From the IMG/VR virus record IMGVR_UViG_3300049489_000672, positions 1 to 35,558 of that record: a stretch of 35,558 bases of DNA; one strand, given 5' to 3'. Each line of letters begins with the position of its first letter. Positions within the stretch are counted from its first letter, which is position 1. The notes beneath the pieces are model-generated. The model was not told where the DNA came from. It did not search any database and saw only the letters and a program-made list of their open reading frames with translations. This DNA is from a virus. The translations under genes and the position numbers were made by a program. This document shows, piece after piece, positions 5,672-12,972 of the stretch.

Positions 5672-5986
5672 TTATGCTACCTCTTCCGCCGGGATAACAT
5701 CCTCAGCCTTCTCGATTACCGGTGCAACCTCAACATCAGTCTTTGAGAGCTCCTGCACCTGTGCCTCAAGGGTAGTCTTTTCTGTAGAAATAGCCTCAAT
5801 TTTAGCCGTTTTCTCGCTGATTATGGTGTCCTTTTGGACCACCTCTGCCCTTGCGTTCTCGAGTACCTGCAACTCTGGCGCAAATTTGTCCTCTAGGACC
5901 GATACAGCGAGGTTTAGGGCATCTGCCTCAGCCTGTTTTGAGGCTGCAGAGGCTTTTAAAATGTCGATTGCTTGTGTTAGTTCCAT
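5672..5986 (-). CDS. Small coiled-coil protein
   Basis: A 104-residue protein starting at the ATG at 5984-5986, 19 bases after the fibre gene's stop codon. It is Ala/Glu/Lys-rich with long heptad-like stretches between about 1 and 88 (KQAEADALNLAVSVLEDKF), then an acidic Pro/Val tail. I recognise no domain. Placed after the fibre and surface genes, it may be a fibre chaperone or a small virion component. Confidence 0.6.
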   Translation of the reverse strand: MELTQAIDILKASAASKQAEADALNLAVSVLEDKFAPELQVLENARAEVVQKDTIISEKTAKIEAISTEKTTLEAQVQELSKTDVEVAPVIEKAEDVIPAEEVA

Positions 5987-6005
5987 GATCGTAATTTTGT
6001 TATTT

Positions 6006-7217
6006 TTAATAAATTGTCCTCCACGCATACGCGTCTCCGGCGTCTTTTGCGCACACCTCATAGGTGTCTTTTACACCAGCGCCCCCTTGGAAGAACCAAG
6101 TTGTGCCTCTTACAGTCGAGTCGCATGTAGGTTTTGACGTCGCGGTGTTTTGTCTGATTCCACCGTTCACTTCGAGCTTTTGAGTAGGGCCAGTAGTCCC
6201 AATACCCACCGCTCCAGCAAAGGTAGAGGTAGCGGTAGTAGTTGTGGCAACAAAATAAGAAGCATCAATCAAACCAGATGCGCGTATTGCACCAGTAACC
6301 TCCAAAGGATACGTTGCATCACTGCCTTTCTTTACCGAGATAAGTCCAGTCTGGCTGACACGCAAGCCTTCTGTGAATGCCCCTCCAACACCTCCGTAAA
6401 AGAGCATTCTTCCGGAGTCAGCTGCTGTGCCCTGCTCAAAAATAATGCCACCAACACGAGTCTTGCTCGATTCGTCTCGTGGGGCAATTTCTCCAAAACG
6501 GCAGCTTGCACTGTTGCAATCTGCCCCAAACATGAGGGCTCCGTAGCTTCCGCCGTTTACAGACCCTCCACCGTCCCAGGTAGAGAATGCCACCGACTGC
6601 GTTCCTGTTTGATCATACAAAGAGAAGGCGCTCGCTGCAGTCGAAGTGGTTCGAGGGCGCTTGACGACGAATGCAGGAAGAGTTGACGACGTCTGGTCTA
6701 TGTCCAACTTTGAGAATGGAGAAGTGGAACCTATACCCACGTTGCCAGAGGCATTTATTGTGAGACGATCTGCGCCTGCAGTTACGAATCTCAAAATGTC
6801 ATTTCCTCCGCGATACATTCCGGTATTTGTGTCCGCTGTAAAGGTCACGCTTGGCGTACCTACCGCACCATCGGCGAATTGAGTGACGCCGGTGACAGTG
6901 AGCACTCCGTTGATGGTTGCGTTACCGCTTGAGACTAGGGAAACAGGTGCATAGAAGTTGCCATCTACCCTCAAATTGCCCTTTATATAGGCGTTTCCGC
7001 TGAATGTAGAGGTTGCTGTGGTGCTCGAGGTGTTGATTGAGTCCACTGTAGGGCTAGAAGTGGCCGATATAGGGCTTTTTCCGTTTCCTACGAGTAATTG
7101 ACCGGCAGGCAGAGTCTGAGCTCCTGTACCTCCTTGGTCAACGATAAAAGGCGCTGCACTCGCTAGAGCAGGGCTGATAAAGGCTAAAACGGCTAAAATT
7201 GTGATTATTTTTTTCAT
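6006..7217 (-). CDS. Signal-peptide-bearing surface or fibre protein, host-like style
   Basis: About 403 residues from the ATG at 7215-7217, seven bases after the preceding stop codon. The longer frame to 7304 is rejected because it overlaps the upstream gene. The N-terminus is a clear Sec signal (MKKIITILAVLAFISPALAS, cleavage near SAA). The body is Ser/Thr/Gly-rich and beta-rich, with fibre-type segments such as NTGMYRGGNDILRF and two VGIGxTxP repeats. The C-terminus (VCAKDAGDAYAWRTIY) and TTATSTFSG-like runs are, to my recognition, typical of Parcubacteria surface proteins. Tail fibres do not normally carry signal peptides, so lysogenic conversion or a host-derived surface adhesin is plausible. 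A tail fibre with an unusual N-terminus is the alternative. Confidence 0.65.
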   Translation of the reverse strand: MKKIITILAVLAFISPALASAAPFIVDQGGTGAQTLPAGQLLVGNGKSPISATSSPTVDSINTSSTTATSTFSGNAYIKGNLRVDGNFYAPVSLVSSGNATINGVLTVTGVTQFADGAVGTPSVTFTADTNTGMYRGGNDILRFVTAGADRLTINASGNVGIGSTSPFSKLDIDQTSSTLPAFVVKRPRTTSTAASAFSLYDQTGTQSVAFSTWDGGGSVNGGSYGALMFGADCNSASCRFGEIAPRDESSKTRVGGIIFEQGTAADSGRMLFYGGVGGAFTEGLRVSQTGLISVKKGSDATYPLEVTGAIRASGLIDASYFVATTTTATSTFAGAVGIGTTGPTQKLEVNGGIRQNTATSKPTCDSTVRGTTWFFQGGAGVKDTYEVCAKDAGDAYAWRTIY

Positions 7218-7224
7218 AGTTTTG

Positions 7225-8256
7225 TTAAGGTGTTCGCTCATAAAATGCATCAAAAGGCAGTCCCGAATACGATGCGTCCGGTGCGCTGTTGAACGTGATC
7301 TCATTGCCCAACAGGGTGTACCTGCTAGGGCTTACGAGAGCCTCGTTGAGAAATAGCTGCAAAGTGAATTCAACTGGCTCATAGTCGAGGGTAAATACTG
7401 TGTTCACTCCGTCGATTGTCTGATCAGAGAGAGACTCCTGTGCGCGGATATTTACTGCACCTCCGCCACCGGAAATCTGAACAACGACACGATCACCGAC
7501 TTTGCTGACAGTAACGCCGGACCCTGTGAAGTTGATCCTTCGAATGAGTGATGCGATTTCCTCTCCCGATCCTTCGATTGCGATGCCCGGATCCTGTACA
7601 GGCTGATTCTTCACACGATTGAACATCGCTGCGAAGTCCGGCACATCTTTGAGGTCATCAAGGGAAAGTTTCTCGCCCTCTTTGAGTGAGCGAAGTTTCT
7701 TCACAATGTCCTGCGCTGTGTCCGGTGTGATTTGCTTTACCTCCTTAGGCTTTGGCAAAAGTGGCAAAAGCTTTGTTGCAATTTCCTCATAGTTGAGTAC
7801 AGCGTCTTTTCCCGGATCTCCATCCTTTGGTTTCGGGATTCTTGAGACTACTTCGCGAATGAATGAGTCAACCTCCTCGGCTGTCATGTAGTCGACACCC
7901 TTCTCCGGAGTCTTGCCGTCTTCCGGCGTAGGAATCAGATCTCGAATGCGTGAGACGATCTCATCCAACTCTGACTCAGTGAAATAATCCACACCTTTCT
8001 CGGGTGTTTTTCCGGCTTCTCCCGGCTCTCCGGGATCGCCTTTTATCGATGCGAGAAAATTCGTAATGAATTCTGCAGATGAATTTACCTGCTTCATCTG
8101 TGGGACCGCCTTAGCGATTTTGTCCAATGATACGGCCACGCTTTCAGTCATGACCATTTTCTCTGGATCACTGTCTCTACTTGAAACAAGGTAAGACTGC
8201 AGAGTCATTACTAGCTCTTGCAGAGTCGTTTTTATTTCGTTTAGATCATTTGGCAT
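7225..8256 (-). CDS. Tail fibre with collagen-like segment and internal repeats
   Basis: A 343-residue protein. A helical N-terminal part (1-70) is followed by a short collagen-like run (GDPGEPGEAG, 73-82). Two copies of a 30-residue repeat starting GKTPEKGVDY then follow (about 82-111 and 114-143), with a degenerate third. The C-terminal part (about 235-343) is beta-rich and ends in a phage-type receptor or capping domain (FTLDYEPVEFTLQLFLNEAL). It is the first gene after motif copy 2. I infer a trimeric fibre or baseplate-attached host-recognition protein. The collagen-like Gly-X-Y segments support trimer formation. Confidence 0.7.
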   Translation of the reverse strand: MPNDLNEIKTTLQELVMTLQSYLVSSRDSDPEKMVMTESVAVSLDKIAKAVPQMKQVNSSAEFITNFLASIKGDPGEPGEAGKTPEKGVDYFTESELDEIVSRIRDLIPTPEDGKTPEKGVDYMTAEEVDSFIREVVSRIPKPKDGDPGKDAVLNYEEIATKLLPLLPKPKEVKQITPDTAQDIVKKLRSLKEGEKLSLDDLKDVPDFAAMFNRVKNQPVQDPGIAIEGSGEEIASLIRRINFTGSGVTVSKVGDRVVVQISGGGGAVNIRAQESLSDQTIDGVNTVFTLDYEPVEFTLQLFLNEALVSPSRYTLLGNEITFNSAPDASYSGLPFDAFYERTP

Positions 8257-8291
8257 ATGTTAAAGCCTATAGGATAAAAACAGCCTTTTTC

Positions 8292-8302
8292 GTTGCATTA
8301 CT
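8292..8302 (-). promoter_or_regulatory. AGTAATGCAAC motif, copy 2
   Basis: Minus-strand AGTAATGCAAC, with its TAA serving as the stop codon of the HNH gene. It lies about 40 bases upstream of the fibre gene at 8256. GAAAAA follows and a CCTATAG string lies about 20 bases beyond. Confidence 0.65.
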
Positions 8303-8933
8303 TCTTTACAGGAGTCTCAAAAACCCTCTCTATTGGCCAACCTTCGTCAACCCTAGATCGGAGTACACTATATGGAATATTAAGTTTTTCTGCCCATTCA
8401 CCTATCCACATTCTCTCACCTTTGTAAGTAAATATTCTGCTTTTTCTTGTATTTCTCGCCTGCTCTGTATTTGTAACCCATCGACAATTTTTCCTTGAAT
8501 AGTTGCCATTCACATCAATGCGATCAATTTCTGTATCTTTTTCTCCAAAAGAATCTACGTGTGCTAGATACGCGTCATACATATCTGTTTTAAATTCATC
8601 AAAGGACTGCCAGTCAATTTTTATACCCCTGCCACCATAGTCTTTATAACTTCTTGTTTTCTGATTCAAACATCGGCTACGCATATTTGTCCAAACTTGA
8701 TAAAATTTTGTGTAGCGAAGTCCATGTTTTCTGATCACATTTTTTGTGAAATTTTCTCTTGAGTAGCAACCACAACTTTTTGAAACTCCTTTTAAAACGG
8801 CCCACAAACGAATTGCTTTTACTTTTCCACAGTCACATTGAAATACCCAGTGAATCTTTCCCCACCTGTCTCTGTGAGAAAAGTTTACAGCTGTCAGTTT
8901 CCAAATTTTTTTGCCTTTTATATTATCTTTCAT
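8298..8933 (-). CDS. HNH homing endonuclease
   Basis: A 211-residue protein. The core (about 90-170) reads as a phage HNH/AP2-type endonuclease: FYQVWTNMRSRCLN, the YKDYGGRGI element, TEIDRIDVNGNYSRKNCRWV and the EQARNTR ending. An N-terminal zinc-ribbon-like part (CDCGK, with CGC about 20 residues later) and a C-terminal helical DNA-binding tail complete it. It is most likely free-standing, inserted between the virion genes and the fibre. I see no intron boundaries interrupting a conserved gene next to it. Its insertion may have brought the flanking motifs into their present spacing. Confidence 0.85.
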   Translation of the reverse strand: MKDNIKGKKIWKLTAVNFSHRDRWGKIHWVFQCDCGKVKAIRLWAVLKGVSKSCGCYSRENFTKNVIRKHGLRYTKFYQVWTNMRSRCLNQKTRSYKDYGGRGIKIDWQSFDEFKTDMYDAYLAHVDSFGEKDTEIDRIDVNGNYSRKNCRWVTNTEQARNTRKSRIFTYKGERMWIGEWAEKLNIPYSVLRSRVDEGWPIERVFETPVKK

Positions 8934-8944
8934 TTTTTAAATTC

Positions 8945-9124
8945 TTAGATTCTGTAGGTGCGCCCCCTTTCCCCCACAAAGGTCAAGCTTGTGAAGAAAA
9001 GAGACGCATCACTTTCAAATTCTTGAGTTCTGACGGCGATTTTCTCTGGCCGCGAGATGCGCTGGAACGAGATAATTTTGTGTCCTCTCGTTATACCCCC
9101 GGACAATGTTGGCCCTAGAAACAT
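8945..9124 (-). CDS. Possible 59-residue ORF downstream of structured RNA
   Basis: An open frame from the ATG at 9122-9124 to the TAA at 8945-8947, ending 11 bases before the HNH gene. The product (MFLGPTLSGGITRGHKIISF at its start) has no recognised domain and an undistinguished composition. Its start codon is the last three bases of a 12-bp hairpin arm, so translation could be gated by the predicted pseudoknot. With no homologue in mind, chance is a fair alternative. If it is not coding, 8934-9121 is a noncoding leader of the HNH gene. Confidence 0.3.
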   Translation of the reverse strand: MFLGPTLSGGITRGHKIISFQRISRPEKIAVRTQEFESDASLFFTSLTFVGERGRTYRI

Positions 9125-9185
9125 AAAAGGGAGCTTCGTATCCCTGTTGCGAGTGATACGACTCTCCCTTTTATGCGCAACAGGG
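9122..9185 (-). ncRNA. Predicted pseudoknot RNA element
   Basis: On the minus strand CATAAAAGGGAG (9164-9175) pairs perfectly with CTCCCTTTTATG (9122-9133), with an inner stem CGTATC/GATACG (9155-9160 with 9137-9142). The loop contains CGCAACAGG, which pairs perfectly with CCTGTTGCG at 9176-9184, directly 5' of the hairpin. Three interleaved perfect helices of 12, 6 and 9 bp make an H-type pseudoknot or a two-state switch. It lies 40-110 bases downstream of motif copy 3, so it would be near the 5' end of that transcript. Confidence 0.6.
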
Positions 9186-9222
9186 TCACTTCATATTCTG
9201 CTAGAATAAAAATGATTATTTT

Positions 9223-9233
9223 GTTGCATTACT
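9223..9233 (-). promoter_or_regulatory. AGTAATGCAAC motif, copy 3
   Basis: Minus-strand AGTAATGCAAC followed by AAAATAA, with TTCTAGCA about 18 bases further on. It precedes the predicted pseudoknot and the HNH gene and is the only copy in a divergent intergenic region, with the plus-strand genes starting at 9377. Confidence 0.65.
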
Positions 9234-9302
9234 TTTGTGTTGAAAAACAAGGATATTTCTTATTTTTTAAGTTTATTTTTAAGTGAATACAACAAACTCG
9301 GT

Positions 9303-9376
9303 ATACCAGTGGGATACCAGTTGCACACCAAATTCTTGAAAGGTTTGACAAGATGTGCTACATTGTTGTCAATAAT
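9303..9376 (+). promoter_or_regulatory. Candidate operator/promoter of the plus-strand operon
   Basis: Two direct repeats ATACCAGT (9303-9310 and 9314-9321) are spaced 11 bp, one helical turn. Downstream, TTGACAA (9345-9351) and TTGTCAA (9366-9372) form a perfect inverted repeat, and TTGACA is a consensus -35 element. The -10 element is weak (GTCAAT at 17 bases, AATAAT at 20). The layout suggests a repressible promoter, but the exact start is uncertain. Confidence 0.4.
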
Positions 9377-9592
9377 ATGATTGCTAAAATAATATTTGCT
9401 ATATCTTCTCTGCTACTAGCTACATCAGCATTCTTTTTTGTTGTGGTTGAAAATAAAAAAGTTGAAGTGCAGCGCAAAGCTGGATACGCAGAGTGTTTAG
9501 GAAATTATGCAAATGGAAAGTATGCAATACCAAATGATGACAGAGATCTTTCGGTTGATTGGTTTGTAGCCTGCGACAGGCTTAAATATTAA
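9377..9592 (+). CDS. Small membrane-anchored protein, first gene of plus-strand operon
   Basis: A 71-residue protein on the strand opposite to all other genes. Residues 1-24 (MIAKIIFAISSLLLATSAFF) form a membrane anchor or signal. The remainder is polar with two cysteines (ECLG, ACDR), perhaps a disulfide-bonded extracytoplasmic domain. I prefer the ATG at 9377 to the in-frame ATG at 9353, because the latter adds a short segment that would break the anchor and overlaps the promoter-like repeat. Orientation, location and small size mark it as a moron. Superinfection exclusion or another lysogen-expressed envelope function is an inference. Confidence 0.6.
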   Translation: MIAKIIFAISSLLLATSAFFFVVVENKKVEVQRKAGYAECLGNYANGKYAIPNDDRDLSVDWFVACDRLKY

Positions 9593-9596
9593 AAAT

Positions 9597-9764
9597 ATGT
9601 TTATACCCATCTACATCTTAATTTTGGCGCTAGTAATAACTTTTTTCATTACAAGATTTGCATATAAAAAAGGCAAAGAATCAGAATCAAAAGCTGACTC
9701 TTTAAAACGTCCTTATATTCCCATGACTGCAATCATGGATGACGCTACAAGAAACAAAAAGTAG
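9597..9764 (+). CDS. Second small membrane protein of plus-strand operon
   Basis: A 55-residue protein starting four bases after the previous stop codon. Residues 1-18 (MFIPIYILILALVITFFI) form one membrane helix, followed by a basic tail (RFAYKKGKESESK) that should face the cytoplasm. Its stop codon is two bases from the stop codon of the convergent ejection-like gene, with no terminator between, so each transcript would run antisense into the other. Function unknown; co-transcription suggests partnership with the preceding anchored protein. Confidence 0.6.
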   Translation: MFIPIYILILALVITFFITRFAYKKGKESESKADSLKRPYIPMTAIMDDATRNKK

Positions 9765-9766
9765 CC

Positions 9767-11338
9767 TTATTTAACTGGTAGATTTTCAATTTCTATAAAC
9801 ATCTTCTCTATAGCTCTATTCGGATCATTTAGATATTTGTAGAAAGTAGCGATTGCCTTTTGTGTTGCCCCCTTTGCAATTAGTCCCGGATTAAGAGTAA
9901 GCAATCCATTCACAACATCTCCTCCTGAAAGAACATCTGTAAAGTCGATAAGTCCCTTTGTATTTCGTCGTGCATCTCTTAACGCAGCCTTGATAACATC
10001 TCTTTCCACAGTCTTTAACGCGCCGTATTGCTGTTTCAGAGCACCGTATTGTGCTCCAGTAAGTCCGTTGATACCCTCATCAAGAGCCTGTCTCATTCTA
10101 TTTGCGATCATTGCATCAATTGCAGCCTTAGACGCTGTATCATAGTTTGGATTTCTATAAAATGCCTCGAGAGACTTGTTGTAATTCTGTATAACATCTT
10201 GAGTGGTCTTTGCATCAAGCCGGCCATTCTTAATAAGACGATCCTTTAATTCCTCAGCATATTTAATTGAGCTTGGGCTTGTAATCTCTAGGGCGCGGTT
10301 TTGAATCACTCCATCGAGTTCGTCTGCAATCGGTTTTAGGTCCACTTTTAATCCTGCCTCTCCTGCTTGAGTTGCTAGATCGTCGTATTTAGTAAAGATT
10401 GATTTTTTTGTCTGTTCGATTGCCTCTGAGAGTTGCTGCAATGTTTTTGGATTTTGTCCTGCGATCTTTTCTCCAACTTCATCGCTTAGCGAGAGATTTG
10501 GTTTGTTTTCATTTATTGTTTTTACAGCTTGAACAATGTCATCTCTGTAATCAGCAACAGCACGGGGGTTTGCACGAGATGGAAGAGTCGGCTTCACTCC
10601 CTTTTCAAACCTGTTAACAATGGTTGACTCTATTTGCTTTTCTGACTTTGTAGTAAGACGTTTTGCAAGATCGCCAACCTCTAGTCCGATTTTCGAAAGA
10701 GATGTATCAGTGCCCCTTGTTACTGGCCGAGCAATTTTTGCGATAGCGTCTCCTGCACCATCTGCAACAACCTTCTGACCTCCATATAGAAGACTTGGAA
10801 TAAGCAACGGATCCTCAATACCCACCTTTGCAACATCACTAACCGCTTGAGCAGGGTTCTGCCACGCATTCTTTGCTCCAGTGCTTATTGAGTTCAATAC
10901 ACCCTTTCCAGTGTCCACAAAGCCTCCTACCACATCTTTTGCCCCTTGTACGACTCCTCTATCCTTTACGATACCTGAAAGCGCCTGTGCGCCTTTTACA
11001 ATGTTTGAGCCTATGTTTAAAGGATGCTCTGTGTCAAATGGATTGACCGGAGCAACAATAGCTCGTCCAAGGTTAACTGCAGAGCTTGGGATATTTCCAA
11101 ATGTCTTTGCAATATTCGGCAACAAAGTACCTGCCCCACCTTCACTTGCTTTAAATTGTGGCTCTTGATTTTTTACAGCATTACCAAATGTTGAAATAAA
11201 ACCATCCCTTTTTTGAGGTTGCTCTTGTACCGGCTTTGGCTTAGGCAAGGTGTTTAGCCATTCTTGAATCTCAGACTGTGACGCTCCTTGTTTTTCCAAT
11301 GCTTCGATATTCTGTTGTATCTGTTCTCGTGTAAGCAT
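9767..11338 (-). CDS. Probable internal virion / DNA ejection protein
   Basis: A 523-residue protein, mostly helical, with no recognised enzymatic motif. The N-terminus (LTREQIQQNIEALEKQGAS) is a short helical segment followed by a Pro-rich linker. Residues about 90-200 are Gly/Ala/Val-rich and amphipathic (NIVKGAQALSGIVKDRGVV and similar), the kind of sequence that can insert into membranes. The C-terminal half is charged and helical. It follows the LysM protein at the end of the virion block. Podovirus ejection proteins are often large, helical and poorly conserved, so I infer this role. A minor tail protein is the alternative. Confidence 0.5.
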   Translation of the reverse strand: MLTREQIQQNIEALEKQGASQSEIQEWLNTLPKPKPVQEQPQKRDGFISTFGNAVKNQEPQFKASEGGAGTLLPNIAKTFGNIPSSAVNLGRAIVAPVNPFDTEHPLNIGSNIVKGAQALSGIVKDRGVVQGAKDVVGGFVDTGKGVLNSISTGAKNAWQNPAQAVSDVAKVGIEDPLLIPSLLYGGQKVVADGAGDAIAKIARPVTRGTDTSLSKIGLEVGDLAKRLTTKSEKQIESTIVNRFEKGVKPTLPSRANPRAVADYRDDIVQAVKTINENKPNLSLSDEVGEKIAGQNPKTLQQLSEAIEQTKKSIFTKYDDLATQAGEAGLKVDLKPIADELDGVIQNRALEITSPSSIKYAEELKDRLIKNGRLDAKTTQDVIQNYNKSLEAFYRNPNYDTASKAAIDAMIANRMRQALDEGINGLTGAQYGALKQQYGALKTVERDVIKAALRDARRNTKGLIDFTDVLSGGDVVNGLLTLNPGLIAKGATQKAIATFYKYLNDPNRAIEKMFIEIENLPVK

Positions 11339-11343
11339 AATTT

Positions 11344-12960
11344 TTAATATGGTAAGACGTATGTTTTTCCGCTCGTGCTCTGGAATCCTGCACCAGTATT
11401 GTTCTGACCGCTTTGTGGACTTTGCTGTATGTTTTCCATCGTGTTGATGATGCCCTCAAGTGTTGCCTTAAATTCTGGCTCTGACTGTGAAAGATTAAGT
11501 TTTGTTGCAGCATCAGCAAGCAGCTTTCGCTCTGCGTCAGAGATAGCTCCACCTCCCTTTAACAATTTTGCATTATCAAGGGAAAGTAAAGATTTAAGAT
11601 TGTTGAATTGTTGAACGAAGTCTGCTCTTTCGGTTCCGGGTATCAGCGCTGCTCCAAATGTACCGAACATTCCACTTTTGCCGACTGCAGATGTTCCTTT
11701 TCTCGCATTGAATTTATCAAGCAGTTGTTTTGCTGAGCTGACAGCTTCGAGTTTTACTGCACTAGGAGCTTCTACGCCTCCTGTCGCACCGTTTAGAGCC
11801 TGTACAACCGCATTTTTGAGGTTTGCAGGCACGTTTGAGATTGTTGCCTTGCCGGCATTGATCTGGCCTACCCATGAGTCAACTGCAGGATTTGATCCGG
11901 GTACATAACTACCCGACCCACTTCCGCCAGATGAAGTTTCCGACTTGTATGTTTTAGGCATATTTGCGATCTGTTCATACTTTCCAGTTGTTGGATTGTA
12001 GGTGAAATATGATTGACCCTCTGAAAGCCCAAATGGTTTATTAGCGGCCATCTCAGCAGCCTTCTTTTCTTGTTCAGTGTTGTTGTAAATTGAGGCGATA
12101 CCACTTCGATCAAGTCCGTAAGCGGTTAGGAGATCATTTTTAAATTTCTGATCACTATCATATTTTGCAAGAACATCATCGAGGGAGTATCCAGCAGCAA
12201 TCCATTGCTTAATACGTTCAAGGCCTGCTTGATTTCTTTGTTTCATTGCATCCTTTGAATACTGTATATACTCGTCAAAACCTTTTGCAATAGATGATCT
12301 CCTTCTTTCGTTTTCCTCAAATGCAGCCTTGCTTGCTTGACCTTCTAGAGCAGCGACTTTAAGCGCAGCATCTCTTCTGTAGTAGTTTTCCTCATCGTCA
12401 TTTGTATCTTCTGTCCTTCTTACTTCTGCCTCTCCGGTTGCACTTCCAACACGGCCACCTGCTGCAGCAAGGGAATATGTTTGACCCTCTCTATCTCTAG
12501 CCGTAGTCTTTCTAAACTTTGCAATCATATCTGCAGTAGACATATTTATCGCGTCAATTTGGGTCTGTAGAGCAGCTCTCTGAGCTTGATATATTCTCTG
12601 CTTTTCTGCCTCAGTAAGATCGTTTGTGTTCGGATCAATATACCTGTTAAAAGACTCTTTCTTTTGATTGTTAACTTTATCCATTTCCATAAATGCGCCA
12701 GTGTCTTCTACATAGTCCGGTACAGTAATCTTCGCAACCTCAGCAATGGTCTGCTTTTTCTGAGTGTTTGTGTTTTGAGTGTTTTGGCTATTTACTGCCG
12801 GAGTTGGAGATCCGGAACCCAACGACAAAGTACGGCCAGCGACGATCTTATTAGGATCGGTGATTGAAGGGTTGAGCTTCATTATTTCCTGAATGCTCTT
12901 GCCGGTTTGTGCAGCGATACCCGAAAGCGTGTCGCCGTATTTTATCGTGTATTGATTCAT
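11344..12960 (-). CDS. LysM-bearing helical virion protein
   Basis: A 538-residue protein. Residues 2-47 form a LysM domain (YTIKYGDTLSGIAAQTGKSI, then LNPSITDPNKI), which binds N-acetylglucosamine polymers such as peptidoglycan. A Gln/Asn/Thr-rich linker follows, then a long charged helical region (about 90-290) and a Gly/Ser-rich C-terminal third. No lytic motif is visible. In the virion it would contact cell wall during entry. It pairs with the next gene, only five bases away, as a candidate ejection apparatus. Confidence 0.62.
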   Translation of the reverse strand: MNQYTIKYGDTLSGIAAQTGKSIQEIMKLNPSITDPNKIVAGRTLSLGSGSPTPAVNSQNTQNTNTQKKQTIAEVAKITVPDYVEDTGAFMEMDKVNNQKKESFNRYIDPNTNDLTEAEKQRIYQAQRAALQTQIDAINMSTADMIAKFRKTTARDREGQTYSLAAAGGRVGSATGEAEVRRTEDTNDDEENYYRRDAALKVAALEGQASKAAFEENERRRSSIAKGFDEYIQYSKDAMKQRNQAGLERIKQWIAAGYSLDDVLAKYDSDQKFKNDLLTAYGLDRSGIASIYNNTEQEKKAAEMAANKPFGLSEGQSYFTYNPTTGKYEQIANMPKTYKSETSSGGSGSGSYVPGSNPAVDSWVGQINAGKATISNVPANLKNAVVQALNGATGGVEAPSAVKLEAVSSAKQLLDKFNARKGTSAVGKSGMFGTFGAALIPGTERADFVQQFNNLKSLLSLDNAKLLKGGGAISDAERKLLADAATKLNLSQSEPEFKATLEGIINTMENIQQSPQSGQNNTGAGFQSTSGKTYVLPY

Positions 12961-12972
12961 TGCTTTTTACTT

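Noticed and set aside
8759-9118. 119-residue plus-strand ORF over the HNH region
   Set aside because: It is mostly antisense to the well-supported HNH endonuclease, and its product has a shadow-like composition (Phe/Leu/Ser-rich) and no domain.
8298-9124. Group I intron around the HNH gene
   Set aside because: The structured RNA and the HNH gene invited the idea, but I see no split conserved gene at the borders and no recognisable intron core.
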